From Schistocerca nitens (taxonomy: Eukaryota > Arthropoda > Insecta > Orthoptera > Acrididae): a stretch of 64,000 nucleotides of DNA. The position numbers and the translations under genes were made by a program. Positions 11,661 through 22,253 of the stretch are shown here, piece by piece. The notes beneath the pieces were generated by a model, which worked only from the letters and a program-made list of their open reading frames with translations, was not told where the DNA came from and did not search any database. Position 1 is the first letter of the stretch; each line of letters begins with the position of its first letter. The stretch lies in contig NC_064621.1 in the NCBI RefSeq assembly GCF_023898315.1, positions 122,349,521 through 122,413,520 on the forward strand. The letters are read 5' to 3'.

Positions 11661-12349
11661 CGGCGTATGTGGGGAGTTAACTGCGCAGGCACCAGCAGAG
11701 TGATCCCTGTGTTGTCAGGGGGCTACAACCATCAGGGTAAATGGCGGCCCCACCACTACTGACTGGCTACAGTGCTGGATATCAGGCGCAAACGAGCTAG
11801 GAAGTCCATTATCGTAGACAGCGCAGAAAGCGATACTGCACAGAGGATGGAGGAAAATGCACACAGGAGGGTGACCTCGCTAACAGCTGGAGAATGAGCC
11901 GAAGTGCAGATCCACGTCGACGAAGGATGCGAGACGTCTCAGAACATGATGGACACTATGCACCTTGTAAAGCGTCCTTCCACAATTGGCTCGCTCTTCG
12001 GGAAAATTTTGAAAAATGGAGGTCAAACCCTACAGGGGACCATCACATAAAGGCCGAAAGGTGTGACGCTAGTAAAAGCCTCTTACGACTGGCAGGAACA
12101 CCTCGGGCCTATTCTAACCCCCGGGCCCGCAGGGAATAAGAAATCCTGGCACTGCGAGAAGAATTCACTCTATGATCAGCAGTACAGTGGCGGAATAAGT
12201 GGAACCACCTGTCAACACATCGTACGTGGTAGTACCGTAGTACCGAGTCTGGATCTATCTGGGGAAGAACTTACTGAAGTGCTGCCACTACTTTTTCTGT
12301 TTTTTTGGTGCTACCAACATGGTGAACACAAATCACTAGGGCTTTTATA
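11661..12349 (-). other. Probable 5' leader of the I-group LINE
   Basis: There is no conserved coding. On the minus strand it runs into the ORF1-like start at about 11652 and has the mixed, GC-rich character of a LINE leader. The true 5' end lies somewhere near 12260-12300, before the AT-rich sequence that precedes the foldback arm at about 12350. Confidence 0.4.
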
Positions 12350-13430
12350 AGTTTTATGTATTTATAGTACGTGAAGTTCAGAGCTCAAATATGCCCATGC
12401 CAAAGCAGTTCGGGACAACTCAAAAATCCTCGAGAAATTCGGCTTTGAAGTTTTACTCACTAAAATTACAACACTTTTACGATGGACCGTGTGGTTCTAT
12501 GGTATAATGAATGCCGGTCATGCGGGACGCCTGGGTTCGATTCCTGGCTAGTGCAACCTTTTAAACAAAGGTGCATGTCCAACGAGCATTACTGTGAAGC
12601 GTAAAGTACATAGAGAATATAACCCGGTAGCGTTCGTCACGTATTCGGTGTTCTTTCGTTTTATTTTCCTGTCAACAGAATACTTATATAATTTTAATAT
12701 AAAAATCTTCAATATATGCTAATAACACGCATCTAAAAAAAATGTTCAAATGTGTGTGAAATCTTGTGGGACTTAACTGCTAAGGTTATCAGTCCCTAAC
12801 CTTACACACTACTTAACCTAAATTATTCTAAGGACAAACACACACACCCATGCCCGAGGGAGGACTCGAACCTCCGCCGAGACCAGCCGCACAGTCCATG
12901 TCTGCAGCGCCTCAGACCGCTCGGCTAATCCCGCGCGGCAACACGTATCTAATTACCGTTTTATAAACATTGTATAAGAGTCGAGGGGAAACACAATAAC
13001 AATGCAACATTTATGCAGTGTGCTCGATGCTACGAACATTATTTTTTCCGTGCTATTATGACGCTTACCACTCTAACTGATCGAAAAAATGACCCGAAAC
13101 GAGAATCATACTAGAGGTTACCAGTCTCGAAAGCTACCAGTCTTTTTCATTTATATATATTCTGCGCTACACAGAAATGCTTGCAGAACGTGAACCTTTG
13201 ATAAAAATTTGTGTTGATCAGGAATCGATCCCAGGCAGATTGCATGAGAGGCAAGCTCTCTACCATAGAACCACGCGGTCCATCAAACATGGTTGAAATT
13301 GTAATGAATGAAACTTGGTCGGAAAACTTCAAAATTAATTTTCTCGAGAATTTTTGAGAGTTGCATCTAACTGCTTTGGAGAATGATACTTGAGTTCAGA
13401 ACTTCACGTGACACAAATACAAAAAATTAC
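12350..13430. mobile_element. Foldback element with tRNA-like sequence in each arm
   Basis: About 250 bp at the left (12355-12600) is an imperfect inverted repeat of about 250 bp at the right (13130-13410). Shared blocks are ACGTGAAGTTC, TTTTGAAGTTTT-like sequence, GATGGACCG-GTGGTTCTATGGTA and GGTTCGATTCCT. The last two resemble tRNA A and B boxes, at about 12486-12548 (+) and 13213-13285 (-). The arms therefore look like two tRNA-related units in head-to-head orientation. A SINE lies in the middle. No coding sequence is present. Confidence 0.65.
12737..12939 (-). mobile_element. tRNA-derived SINE, divergent subfamily
   Basis: The minus strand has a tRNA-like head (A box near 12915-12930, B box GGTTCGAGTCC complement at 12863-12880), a body, and a 3' end GGGACTGATAACC...AGTCCC ending in CATTTGAACA. 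Flanks AACACGCATCTAA (12724-12736) and AACACGTATCTAA (12940-12952) are a 13-bp duplication with one mismatch. The 3' hairpin lies at 12768-12796. Confidence 0.85.
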
Positions 13431-14036
13431 AAAGTTCGGTTGGTTCGTGGTCCCCTTGTACGTAAAATAGTATCACTGCCACAGCTGTCACAACCTGACC
13501 GGGAGCGGATCAATACTGTTCAATATGGAAATGTAATGAACATCAAAGAGCTGAGCATGGGATCCAGTACTAATGGACAGAACCAATGACAGGAGGATAC
13601 AACAGAAACGGGTTCGAATGTGGTTTATGATAGACTTGAACAATGTAGCTACGTGATTAACAAAGTTGCAGGGGAACTACCTAGGATAAAAGAAGCAGGG
13701 ATAGGGCACGAAGAACAGCGGTGGAGTCTTTTTTTTTTTTTGGGGGGGGGGGTTATTGGAGGAGGAGAACGGCATATAACCGAAGAAAATGGAAGCAATG
13801 CTGACGACAGACCGGAAAGCACGGGATTGAGAGGAGTAGTGAGTGGAAGAGAACAGAGTTAACACTTGAAGGCAAAATACTTCATAAAAATGAAATTATA
13901 AAAACTACTGTACTCTTACTTCTGTGTTCATATTAAATAATTGCACTTGTTTTGTCAATGCACCAGTATTGTATAACGATTAGGAAAGCACACAGCGTAT
14001 CATACAATCTAAAATTAGAAAATTAAAAAAAAATTC
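13431..14036. other. No gene recognised
   Basis: A T run followed by a G run lies at 13728-13752 and produces spurious frames. Frame 13620-13862 is low-complexity and crosses this run. I see nothing else. Confidence 0.4.
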
Positions 14037-14112
14037 CACTACACCCGGACTCGAACTCAAATACTATGACACAAAGCTCAATCCAGTTCACTACCTGAGC
14101 AGCACAGCTAGG
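14037..14112 (-). repeat. tRNA-like SINE head
   Basis: On the minus strand this reads TGCTCAGGTAGTGAAC then GAGTTCGAGTCCGGGTG, which resemble A and B boxes of a tRNA-derived SINE. It is preceded on the plus strand by an A-rich run at 14019-14034. The cloverleaf is poor, so it is not called a tRNA gene. Confidence 0.4.
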
Positions 14113-14297
14113 AGGTACTGAATGACAACACTTCTCGTGAATGTGATTACAGTATTATCAAAATACCTCGGACATCCATTTCCTACCGAAAATATGCAAG
14201 GGACGAAATTTTGTTACACACATATGTTTGTACTGTTAACAAGCAAGGGACTGCACTGTGGCGTCCAAGCGCCGAATTTACACTCACTCTGTTATCC

Positions 14298-14312
14298 CCC
14301 CCCCCCCCCCCC
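14298..14312. repeat. Poly-C run at the RTE 5' junction
   Basis: A run of about 15 C residues sits exactly at the start of the second RTE copy, whose leader begins CCCCCATGAACCATGG in the intact copy. The run probably expanded from the native C stretch. Confidence 0.8.
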
Positions 14313-16235
14313 CATGAACCATGGACCTTGCCGTTGGTGGGGAGGCTTGCGTGCCTCAACGATACTGATAGCCGTACCGCAGGTGCAACCACAACGGAGG
14401 GGTATCTGTTGAGAGGCCAGACAAACGAGTGGTTCCTGAAGAGGGGCAGCAGCCTTTTCAGTAGTGGCAGGGGCAACAGTATGGATGATTGATCTGGCCT
14501 TGCAACACTAACCAAAACGGCCTTGCTGTGCTGGTACTGCGAACGGCTGAAAGCAAGGGGAAACTACAGCCGTAATTTTTCCCGAGGGCATACAGCGTTA
14601 CTGTATGGTTAAATGATGGCGTCCTCTTGGGTAAAATATTCCGGAGGTAAAATAGTCCCCCATTCGGATCTCCGGGAGGGGACTCCTCAAGAGGGCGTCG
14701 TTATCAGGAGAAAGAAAACTGGCATTCTACGGATCGGCGCGTGGAATGTCAGATCCCTTAATAGGGCAGGTAGGTTAGAAAATTTAAAAAGGGAAATGGA
14801 TAGGTTGAAGTTTGATGTAGTGGGAATTAGTGAAGTTCGGTGGCAGGAAGAACAAGACTTTTGGTCAGGTGAATACAGGGTTATAAATACAAAATCAAAT
14901 AGGGGTAATGCAGGTGAAAAAATAGGAGTACGGGTAAGCTACTACAAACAGCATAGTGAACGCATTATTGTGGCCAAGATAGACACGAAGCCCATGCCTA
15001 CTACAGTAGTACAAGTTTATATGCCAACTAGCTCTGCAGATGACGAAGAAATTGATGAAATGTATGATGAAATAAAAGAAATTATTCAGGTAGTGAAGGG
15101 AGACGAAAACATAGTAGGTGAATATGGATTGGGGCTAAGAAATGAAAGAGGAAGCCACCTGGTAGAATTTTGCACAGAGCATAACTTAATCATAGCTAAC
15201 ACTTGGTTCAGGAATCATAAAAGAAGGTTGTATACCTGGAAGAATCCTGGAGATACTAAAAGGTATCAGATAGATTATATAATGGTAAGACAGAGATTTT
15301 GGAACCAGATTTTAAATTGCAAGACATTTCCAGGGGCAGAGGTGGACTCTGACCACAATCTGTTGGTTATGAACTGTAGATTAAAACTGAAGAAACTGCA
15401 AAAAAGTGGGAATTTAAGGAGATGGGACCTGCATAAACTGACTAAACCAGAGGTTGTATAGAGTTTCAGGGGGAGCATAAGGGAACAACTGACAGGAATG
15501 GGGGAAAGAAATACAGTAGAAGACGAATGGGTAGCTCTGAGGGATGAAACAGTGAAGGCAGCAGAGTATCAAATAGGTAAAAAGACGAGGGCCAGTAGAA
15601 ACCGTTGGATAACGAAGAAATATTGAATTTAATTGATGAAAGGAGAAAATATAAAAATGCAATAAATGAAGCAGGCAAAAAGGAATACAAACGTCTCAAA
15701 AATGAGATCGACAGGAAGTGCAAAATGGCTAAGCAGGGATGGCTAGAGGACAAATGTAAGGATGTAGAGTCTTATCTCACTAGGGGTAAGATAGATACTG
15801 CTTACAGGAAAATTAAAGAGACCTTTGGAGGAAGGAGAACCACTTGTATGAATATCAAGAGCTCAGATGGAAACCCAGTTCTAAGCAAAGAAGGGAAAGC
15901 AGAAAGGTGGAAAGAGTATTATATAGAGGGTCTATACAAGGGCGATGTACTTGAGTACAATATTATGGAAATGGAAGAGGATGTAGATGAAGATGAAATG
16001 AGAGAGAGGATACTGCGTGAAGAGTTTGACAGAGCACTGAAAGACCTGAGTCGAAACAAGGCCCCAGGATTAGACAACATTCCATTAGAACTACTGACAG
16101 CATTGGGAGAGCCAGTCCTGATAAAACTCTACCACCTGGTGAGCAAAATGTATGAGACAGGCGAAGTACCCTCAGACATCAAGAAGAATATAATAATTCC
16201 AATCCCAAAGAAAGTAGGTGTTGACAGATGTGAAA
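14313..16235 (+). mobile_element. RTE-like LINE, second copy, 3'-deleted
   Basis: This copy has the same leader and coding order as the element at 6880. It stops abruptly at about 16235, in the reverse transcriptase just after the block that reads KKAGVDRCENYRTISL in the intact copy, where Tc1 sequence begins. The loss of the 3' end, not the 5' end, shows that this is a later deletion and not a truncated insertion. Confidence 0.9.
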
Positions 16236-16240
16236 AACTC
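14613..16240 (+). pseudogene. RTE-like LINE polyprotein, broken
   Basis: Frame 14613-15461 covers the endonuclease. Between KGDEN and IVGEYGLG it lacks about 18 codons, including the GDWN box present in the copy at 7720, so the nuclease would be inactive. GAG to TAG at 15459-15461 ends the frame. Coding resumes at 15605 after a further frameshift and runs to NIIIPIPKK before the deletion junction. Compared with the 6880 copy it also lacks six codons before KIGVRVSYY, a difference shared with the copy at 25317-28556. Confidence 0.88.
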
Positions 16241-16977
16241 CTGATGATGGGCTTCCGCAGCCGACGACCCTGCATGCGCTAATGTTAACACCGCGATATC
16301 GGCAACTACGAATGAAATGGGCACGTGATCATCGGCACTGGACGTCGGCGCAGTGGCAGAACATTGTATGGTCTGATGAATTCCGATACCTTCTTCATCG
16401 TGCCAATGGGAGGGAGCGAATCCGTCGTTTTCCAGGGGAACAGCTCCTTGAAACCTGACCCGCGCGTCGGAGACAAGCTGGCGACGGCTCCATTATGCTC
16501 CAGGGGATGTACACGTCGGCTTTCATTGGTCCAGTGGAGATCCTGCAAGGCACCATGACGGCCAATGAGTATCGTACACTGGTTGCAGACCACGCACAAC
16601 CCTTCATGACGATCATGTTTCCCGACGGCAGTAGCGTTTTTCACCAAAATAAAGCGCTGTATCACAAGGCAAAGAATGTGATGCAGTGGTTCGAGGAACA
16701 CAGCTGCGAGTTCCAACTAATGTGCTAGCCCTCCAACTACTCAGATCTGAACCCAACAGAACACATCTGGGGTGTGATTGAACGGAGAGTCATCGCCTCC
16801 CTCCCCGAAATATACGAGAATTAGGTGACTTTTGTGTGCAGATGTGGCGTCAGCTCCATCCGGCGGCCTACCGAGGCCTCACTGCTTCCATGCCACGACG
16901 CGTCACCACTATTATTCGTGCCAACGGTCGGCATACCGGCTATTAAATAGGTGGTCATAACGTTCTGGTTGATGAGT
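16236..16977 (+). mobile_element. Tc1-like transposon, 3' half
   Basis: Decayed transposase frames contain HWTSAQWQNIVWSDEF (first catalytic aspartate), FHQNKA (second-aspartate block, altered) and YSDLNPTEHIWGVIERRV (third catalytic position, E). The plus strand ends in a terminal repeat, GGTGGTCATAACGTTCTGG, followed by TA at 16978-16979. The left terminal repeat and the helix-turn-helix half are missing at the junction with the RTE. Confidence 0.88.
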
Positions 16978-17939
16978 TATACATACACACATTAGCAGAC
17001 AGAAAATGCCTTTTGTAGTACATTTAGGTTACCTTACTATTAAGAACTAAACGGTTGTGGTTTATTACTTTTATGTTTCCTGTTATTTTCGTCGTTATAT
17101 TGGTTCTTGTTTAGTATCCGAGAGTGAAACGGATTCCCCTATCAGTCTGAGTACTGGCCTGGTAGTACGGTCGCAGGTCAGATGCAGCTCGAGGCAACCA
17201 GGGTAACGTTCATGATATCATAAAAAATGCAACCTAAGTTTTGTACGAAACGATGGCTGTCTCTGCTGTAATTATCGTGAACCAACAGCAGCTCGCTATC
17301 TTCAGGTGGCACTTTCATTGCAGTTTTCGAAGCCTCTGCTACCTTTTCTTACCTAGTGAATGAGAAACTGACAACTACTACTCGTTTGGAGTTTTACAGG
17401 TCGTCCTAAGCTCTCCCTCCTCATTAGAAAGAGATTGTATCGTTACGTATGTGTATCATTCTTCAGTAGGTTCGGTAGCTCAGGAATAAAATACTCTACT
17501 ATTGTTCGGTTGCTATAATTTTAATTCTTTAATTTATCGCTGCTTTCGCCTCTGGCAAGAGATTTACTAAAGTGAAAAATGTGAAGTTGCCCTGGGGCAC
17601 TGAGTCACCTGTATAAGCCAGTTATAAGGTTAGGTCTGTGTATCCTCTTGGCCCCGTTTCATATGAATACCACAGGCTTAGGAAATATTAAAAAACGAGA
17701 CACAAGAATGTATTTGTATCCAGTTCCTTTTGATATGCTTTCTTTAATTATTGCCGGAGCATGTCGCTTTACCAAGCTGGAATACTTTCCGCGCACGCTT
17801 GCATTTACCGGGGCTTACACGGGGGCTATGGTAGTTATCTACGGCACAATGACATCTATGGGCAACGTGAACTTTATTGCGTTACCTGTGAGCTTGATGT
17901 CTTCCCCAAAGGCGAAGTCATATTGATCAAGGCAACAGT
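16978..17939. other. No gene recognised
   Basis: AT-rich. Frame 17648-17926 (92 codons) does not resemble a known domain. It may belong to the Tc1-like remnant downstream but shows no motif. Confidence 0.35.
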
Positions 17940-18260
17940 CCGTCTCACAAGGTCAGAATGGTGCTGCAGCAAATTTAGGAGCATGATACTGAACTCACGT
18001 TGATCTCCTTGCGATCAAATTTGCCCGATCTGAGCCCGACGGAACACATCTGGGCGCCAGGTCGGCTCCCACAAATCGCCTGTCAGAGGTTTACGGGAAC
18101 TGCACGATTTGTTTGTAGGCATCTCCAGAAACTACCACGGACTTGTCCAATCCGTGACACGCACAATCATTACCGTACTGCGTTCCGTACATGGACTAAG
18201 ATGCTTATCGTGTCGCCATCATTGTAAGTCGTTCTCCAGCAACAGTTGCTGCAGCGCCAC
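17940..18260 (+). pseudogene. Tc1-like transposase C-terminal remnant
   Basis: The frame 18000-18227 has LPDLSPTEHIWAPGRLPQ, the catalytic-E block of Tc1-like transposases. Upstream residues HDTELTLISLRS correspond to the usual region before it. No terminal repeats or other catalytic blocks were found. Confidence 0.65.
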
Positions 18261-18849
18261 TATTCTTGGAACGGTTCCCATCGACTGTCGTTGTCGTAAG
18301 TTACTGACCGCGTACTCACAATTGATAACAGAAGAACGGAAAGCTGCACAAGGGATATTGTTATTTGCTTATTGGAGGCATGCTGCTGCGGGATGGCAGG
18401 TAAGCAACATCGTATTGAGGAAACTTGATAATTTATTTTATCAGCCTCAGTTGCATGGATGTACAACTTTTTGCTGCAATGGTTACCGGTTTTGAGCTGA
18501 TAAGCCCTTCCCCAAACCACATACCTCGTTGTTAACCCAACTCGTCATACGACATGGCCCCAAAAGGCACGAATAACTTTACTACAAAAGGTCGAAGTGT
18601 GAGGAACACGTAGTCTCATTGATAATGTATCCTATGCGTTTACTGTTACACCTGAACAACAAAGCCAATCTGAGAAACGTTGTTGTTAGACCCTTTCATT
18701 TATTTATATTTTGGTTTTGATTGTTGACGCGAATTATTTCAATCTTGGCACTTTCTGAGTGAAAAACAAGTTCCCCAGCCGTATATGCGACGCTCTGTTC
18801 CCCTCATGTGGTTTGGTAACTCGACGAGGGGTTATTCATTCAGAGATAT
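18261..18849. other. No gene recognised
   Basis: There are short frames only. I see no element boundary. Confidence 0.35.
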
Positions 18850-19806
18850 CTACATCTGCATCTACATCTACATCGTTACTCTGCAATTCACACTTAAGTG
18901 CCTGGCAGAGGGTTCATCGAACCATTTTCATACTACTTCTCTACCATTCCACTCTCGAATGGCGCGTGGGAAAAAGAAACACCTAAATCTTTACGTTTGA
19001 GCTCTAATTTCTCTTATTTTATTATTACGATCATTTCTCCCTACGTAGCTAGGTGTCAACAAAATATTTTCGCATTCGGAAGAGAAAGTTTGTGATTGAA
19101 ATTTCGCAAATAGATCTCGCAGCAAAGAAAACCGCCTTTGTTTCAATGACTGCCACCCCAACTCGCGTATCGTATCAGTGACACTCTCACCGCTAATGCG
19201 CGATAACTCGAAACGAGCTAGCCTTCTTTGCACTTTTTCGATGTACTCCGTCAATCCTATCTGGTAAGGATCCCATACCGCGCAGCAATATTCCAGCAGA
19301 GGACGGACAAGTGTAATGTAGGCTGTCTCTTTAGTGGCCAGAATGAGATTTTCACTCTGCGCTGATATGAAACTTCCTGGCAGATCGCAGGAGAGCTTCT
19401 GTAAAGTTTGGAAGGTAGGAGACGAGGTACTGGCGGAAGTAAAGCTGTGAGGACGGGGCGTGAGTCGTGCTTGGGTAGCTCAGATGGTAGAGCACTTGCC
19501 CGCGAAAGGCAAAGGTCCAAAGTTCGATCTCGGTCCGGCACACACTTTTAATCTGCCAGGAAGTTTCGTCTCTTTAGTGGGTTTGTCGCACCTTGTAAGT
19601 GTTCTGCCAAGAACGCGCAGTCTTTGTTTCGCCTTCCCCACAATGTTATTATGCGGTCTTTCCAATTTAAGTTGCTCGTAATTGTAATTGCTAGGTATTT
19701 AGTCGAATTGACAGCCCTTAGATTTGTGCGATTTATCGTATACCCTAAATTTATCGGATTTCTTTTAGTACCCATGTGGATGACCTCGCAATTTTCTTTG
19801 GGGAAG
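18850..19806 (-). mobile_element. CR1/jockey-like LINE, 5'-truncated, with insert
   Basis: The minus strand carries the end of a reverse-transcriptase protein. Blocks include CWNIAARYGILTR just right of the breakpoint, then EYIEKVQRRLARFELSR and REIRAQT. Near 19548-19838 is VNSTKYLAITITSNLNWKDRI. The 3' end lies at about 18850 in a GATGTA-type repeat tail (ATCTGCATCTACATCTACAT on the plus strand). A 230-bp element with a 13-bp duplication interrupts it at 19338-19567. Related copies are at 46490, 53788 and 62855. Confidence 0.8.
19338..19567 (+). mobile_element. Short tRNA-like element with inverted ends
   Basis: The element is flanked by an exact 13-bp duplication, GTCTCTTTAGTGG, at 19325-19337 and 19568-19580. 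Its right part holds a tRNA-like unit: an A box in TGGGTAGCTCAGATGGTAG (about 19472-19490) and a B box AAGTTCGATCTCG (about 19519-19531). Its left part contains GAAACTTCCTGGCAGAT, the reverse complement of ATCTGCCAGGAAGTTTC at its right end. It combines a SINE-type promoter with terminal inverted repeats. The right repeat is shorter than the left, suggesting truncation. Confidence 0.85.
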
Positions 19807-20813
19807 GACATGGGGTTTGGGGTAGGGGGGGGGGGCACATTTTACCCGCTGTTTCTCCTCTGTATGCCGAAGGTTACTGTATTGCAATGTGCTATTTCCT
19901 ACAGGAGAGAAGTATATGGGAAACAGCCTTTTGATAGCGGGTCCGCCCGACACCCGCGGGGTGTACTCGCTTTCTCCCACGGCCTCGTCATAAGAATTTT
20001 TCGATTATCGCTTCGCTCCGGTCGAAGGTTGGTCCGTGCGCCTAACTAAGCCGCTGGAAGGAAGTGAAGGCTGGTTCGTTAGCGTCAACCGCCATGAGGT
20101 TTGCCGGGCGACACCTAAGTATTTGTCAGTGCAAACTTGCCTACTGGAATGACAGCGTCCCTTATGAACACAAGGAAAAGGTGTGAATTGCATAGACGTT
20201 AAGGCATCCTGCCTAAATTTCTGTCATTTTCCCGTGTCCTTGATAAATCTATACGGGTTCGGCAAGGTCTTCACTCAGTTCTACTTTTTCAGAATGACAC
20301 GCATACTTGCGGCTTAATGAACTTGCCGTCCTGCTTGTAAGGCATACACGTTCTGAAATGTGAAGTCGAGAGGATGGAGTGGTGGAAAGACGCCGCCAGC
20401 CCTGGAACGTGGACCTCTGACTAGTGTCGCCATCTGAAGGAAATTAAGATGTACTATAGAGGGAACAATTGGTTGTAAAAGGAGTAATTCCTCCACATGT
20501 AGCTACTAGCATTGACATTACACGCCCCTAGTTTGCTGCAAGATGACCCACAGGCTTGGTGTTTCATAGTTATAAAGCGGCCCTCACAATAATATTGTGT
20601 CACGACAATGTGCCGAATGCGAGGCCAAACAAGGCACAATACTTTCGTTCGTGGCGTCTTCATAGTGAACCTGTCGGCGCTCGACGATGTGGAACTCGCA
20701 CGTACTGCGACTATATTGTTTGCCTTTCAAAACACGAGCAGACTTCATGTAGAAACGGCGAAACAAGTCGCAGAAGCTTTCTGTGAATATTTCAACGGGT
20801 AGGCACAGATTCG
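19807..20813. other. No gene recognised
   Basis: A G run at 19826-19835 and several short frames are present. I see no domain or repeat boundary. Confidence 0.35.
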
Positions 20814-20962
20814 TAAGGCCGGTATTACACTATCAAATTTCTTTGTCAAAGATTTGATCAAAAATGTGATCCAATATTCCGTCCAATATATTTGACAAAG
20901 ATCTTTGACGTAGCGCTAGAAGGGGTATTACACTGTCATCAAATTTTTCGTCAAAGTTCAAG

Positions 20963-22055
20963 ATGGCTGACAACAACTTGTTATTAACCGCAGCAGTTGT
21001 ACGTACCCCAATTGCATTGTGTGCACATGCGGAAAAGTAGTGGGGGAAAAATGGAACCATACATACGAGGTTGACAGTCTTAAAAGTCCTGGGATTACAA
21101 CTTGATAATAAATTCAGTTGGGAGGAGCACACCACAGAACTGCAGAAAGGCCTTAACAAATCTGTATTTGCAATTCGAGTGTTAGCAGACACAGGCAACA
21201 TAAAAATTAAAAAGCTTGCATACTTTGCCTACTTTCATTCCATAATGTCATATGGGATAATATTTTGGGGTAAATCTTGAAGTCAAACAAAAGTTTTCAG
21301 AGTCCAAAAGCGTGTAATACGTATTATTTGTGGAGTAAATTCACGGACGTCCTACAGGAACCTCTTCAAAGAACTGGATATACTAACGACTGCCTCTCAG
21401 TATATTTACTTCTTAATGAAATTTGTCGTAAATAATATATCTCTTTTTCCAACAAACAACTCAGTTCATACATACAATACCAGGAACAAAAATGATCTGC
21501 ACAAGGATTTAAAAGCACTTACTATAGTTCAAAAAGGGGTCCCCTACTCAGGAACACTCATCTTCAATAATTTGCCAGGAAACAAAAAAAATTTAGTTAG
21601 AAATAAAGATCAGTTTAAAAGGAGCCTGAAAAACTTACTACTGGCCAACTCCTTCTACTCCATTGGCGAAATTTTTAATAGAAACAAATGGTGTATTGTA
21701 TTTATTCATACTATTAGTAGTGTTATTTCAGCTTTAAAAAAATCGACATGTTCCACATCCACGAGGATCTCCTCAGCACGGATCTATGGAACGAAAAACT
21801 AATCTAATCTGGATGAAGCCGTGGGTTTTACGACGACACGATAAAAGCATTCAACAAAACTTGTTACGTGAGCTTATAGTGGAGGACGTCAAGTCGTACA
21901 TCAATTACTTAAGAATGGATGAGCATACATTTCTGTATGTGCTCAATGAAGTGTATCCTCATATCAAAAAGCACAATATTCACTTAAGAACTGCTACAAC
22001 TTCAGAACACAGGCTCACTGTAACACTCCGATTCCTTGCTACAGGAGAGGGTTAG
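20963..22055 (+). pseudogene. Harbinger transposase N-terminus, split by a LINE
   Basis: The start MADNNLLLTAAVVRTP at 20963 is followed by the LINE insertion. Coding resumes near 21800 with MKPWVLRRHDKS, NLLRELIVEDVKSYINYLRM and TLRFLATGEG. This matches the HARBI1-like N-terminal region. The frame ends at the TTAGG repeats at 22050, so the DDE nuclease core is absent. No intact product is possible. Confidence 0.85.
21062..21809 (+). mobile_element. CR1/jockey-group LINE fragment inside Harbinger
   Basis: Frames show VLGLQLDNKFSWEEHT, IKKLAYFAYFHSIMSYGIIFWG, then VNNISLFPTNNSVHTYNTRNK and SGTLIFNNLPGNKK, the conserved end of a LINE reverse-transcriptase protein. The 3' end has GATCTATGGAAC and a short CTAAT-type tail near 21797-21809. 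It is 5' truncated. A one-frame break after FFWGKS-type sequence at 21280 separates the two parts. The target duplication is not clear. Confidence 0.8.
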
Positions 22056-22067
22056 GTTAGGTTAGGT
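22050..22067. repeat. Short interstitial TTAGG repeat
   Basis: Three tandem units of the insect telomere motif (GGTTAGGTTAGGTTAGGT) lie exactly between the remains of the two Harbinger genes. Confidence 0.85.
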
Positions 22068-22253
22068 CTCCAATCTTCTTAATCTATTTTTGTATTCAGG
22101 GTGCCTCACGTTGTAAAGCGCCTCATCAGTTTCTGACATCTCTATTAATTTTGTAGTCGTCGGCACACACCAATTGTATTTACCGGCAATGGTTATAAAA
22201 ACACTACAGACGACAGAACGCTGCAGCGATGCTAGCGCTCCATGTGGTAACAT
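22062..22253 (-). pseudogene. Harbinger-associated MADF/Myb-like protein, N-terminal piece
   Basis: On the minus strand the frame reads TKLIEMSETDEALYNVRHPE and then YKNRL, the start of a MADF domain (LI...LYDVRHPxYKNR pattern). Harbinger elements carry such a DNA-binding protein as a second gene that helps transposase import and binding. It runs into the TTAGG repeat and stops. The upstream start is uncertain. Confidence 0.75.

Larger units (their letters stand above)
4337..12260 (-). mobile_element. I-group non-LTR retrotransposon, split by an RTE insertion
   Basis: This is one degenerate LINE on the minus strand, read from about 12260 down to 4337, with the RTE element at 6880-10180 inserted in it. 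Removing that insertion leaves roughly 4.6 kb. In order it shows a 5' leader, an ORF1-like piece, an apurinic-type endonuclease, reverse transcriptase, RNase H, a CCHC-type finger, and a 3' end of CCAACC repeats at 4337-4350. RNase H followed by a C-terminal finger fits the I/R1/LOA group; the exact clade is not resolved. Frameshifts and stops break every domain. The 5' limit is approximate. Confidence 0.8.

Noticed and set aside
19465..19545. tRNA gene
   Set aside because: A and B boxes are present, but the unit lies inside a 230-bp element with a target-site duplication and the acceptor stem does not close well, so it is a retroposon promoter.
22050..22067. Telomere or subtelomere
   Set aside because: There are only three TTAGG units inside a transposon, with ordinary transposon-rich sequence on both sides.
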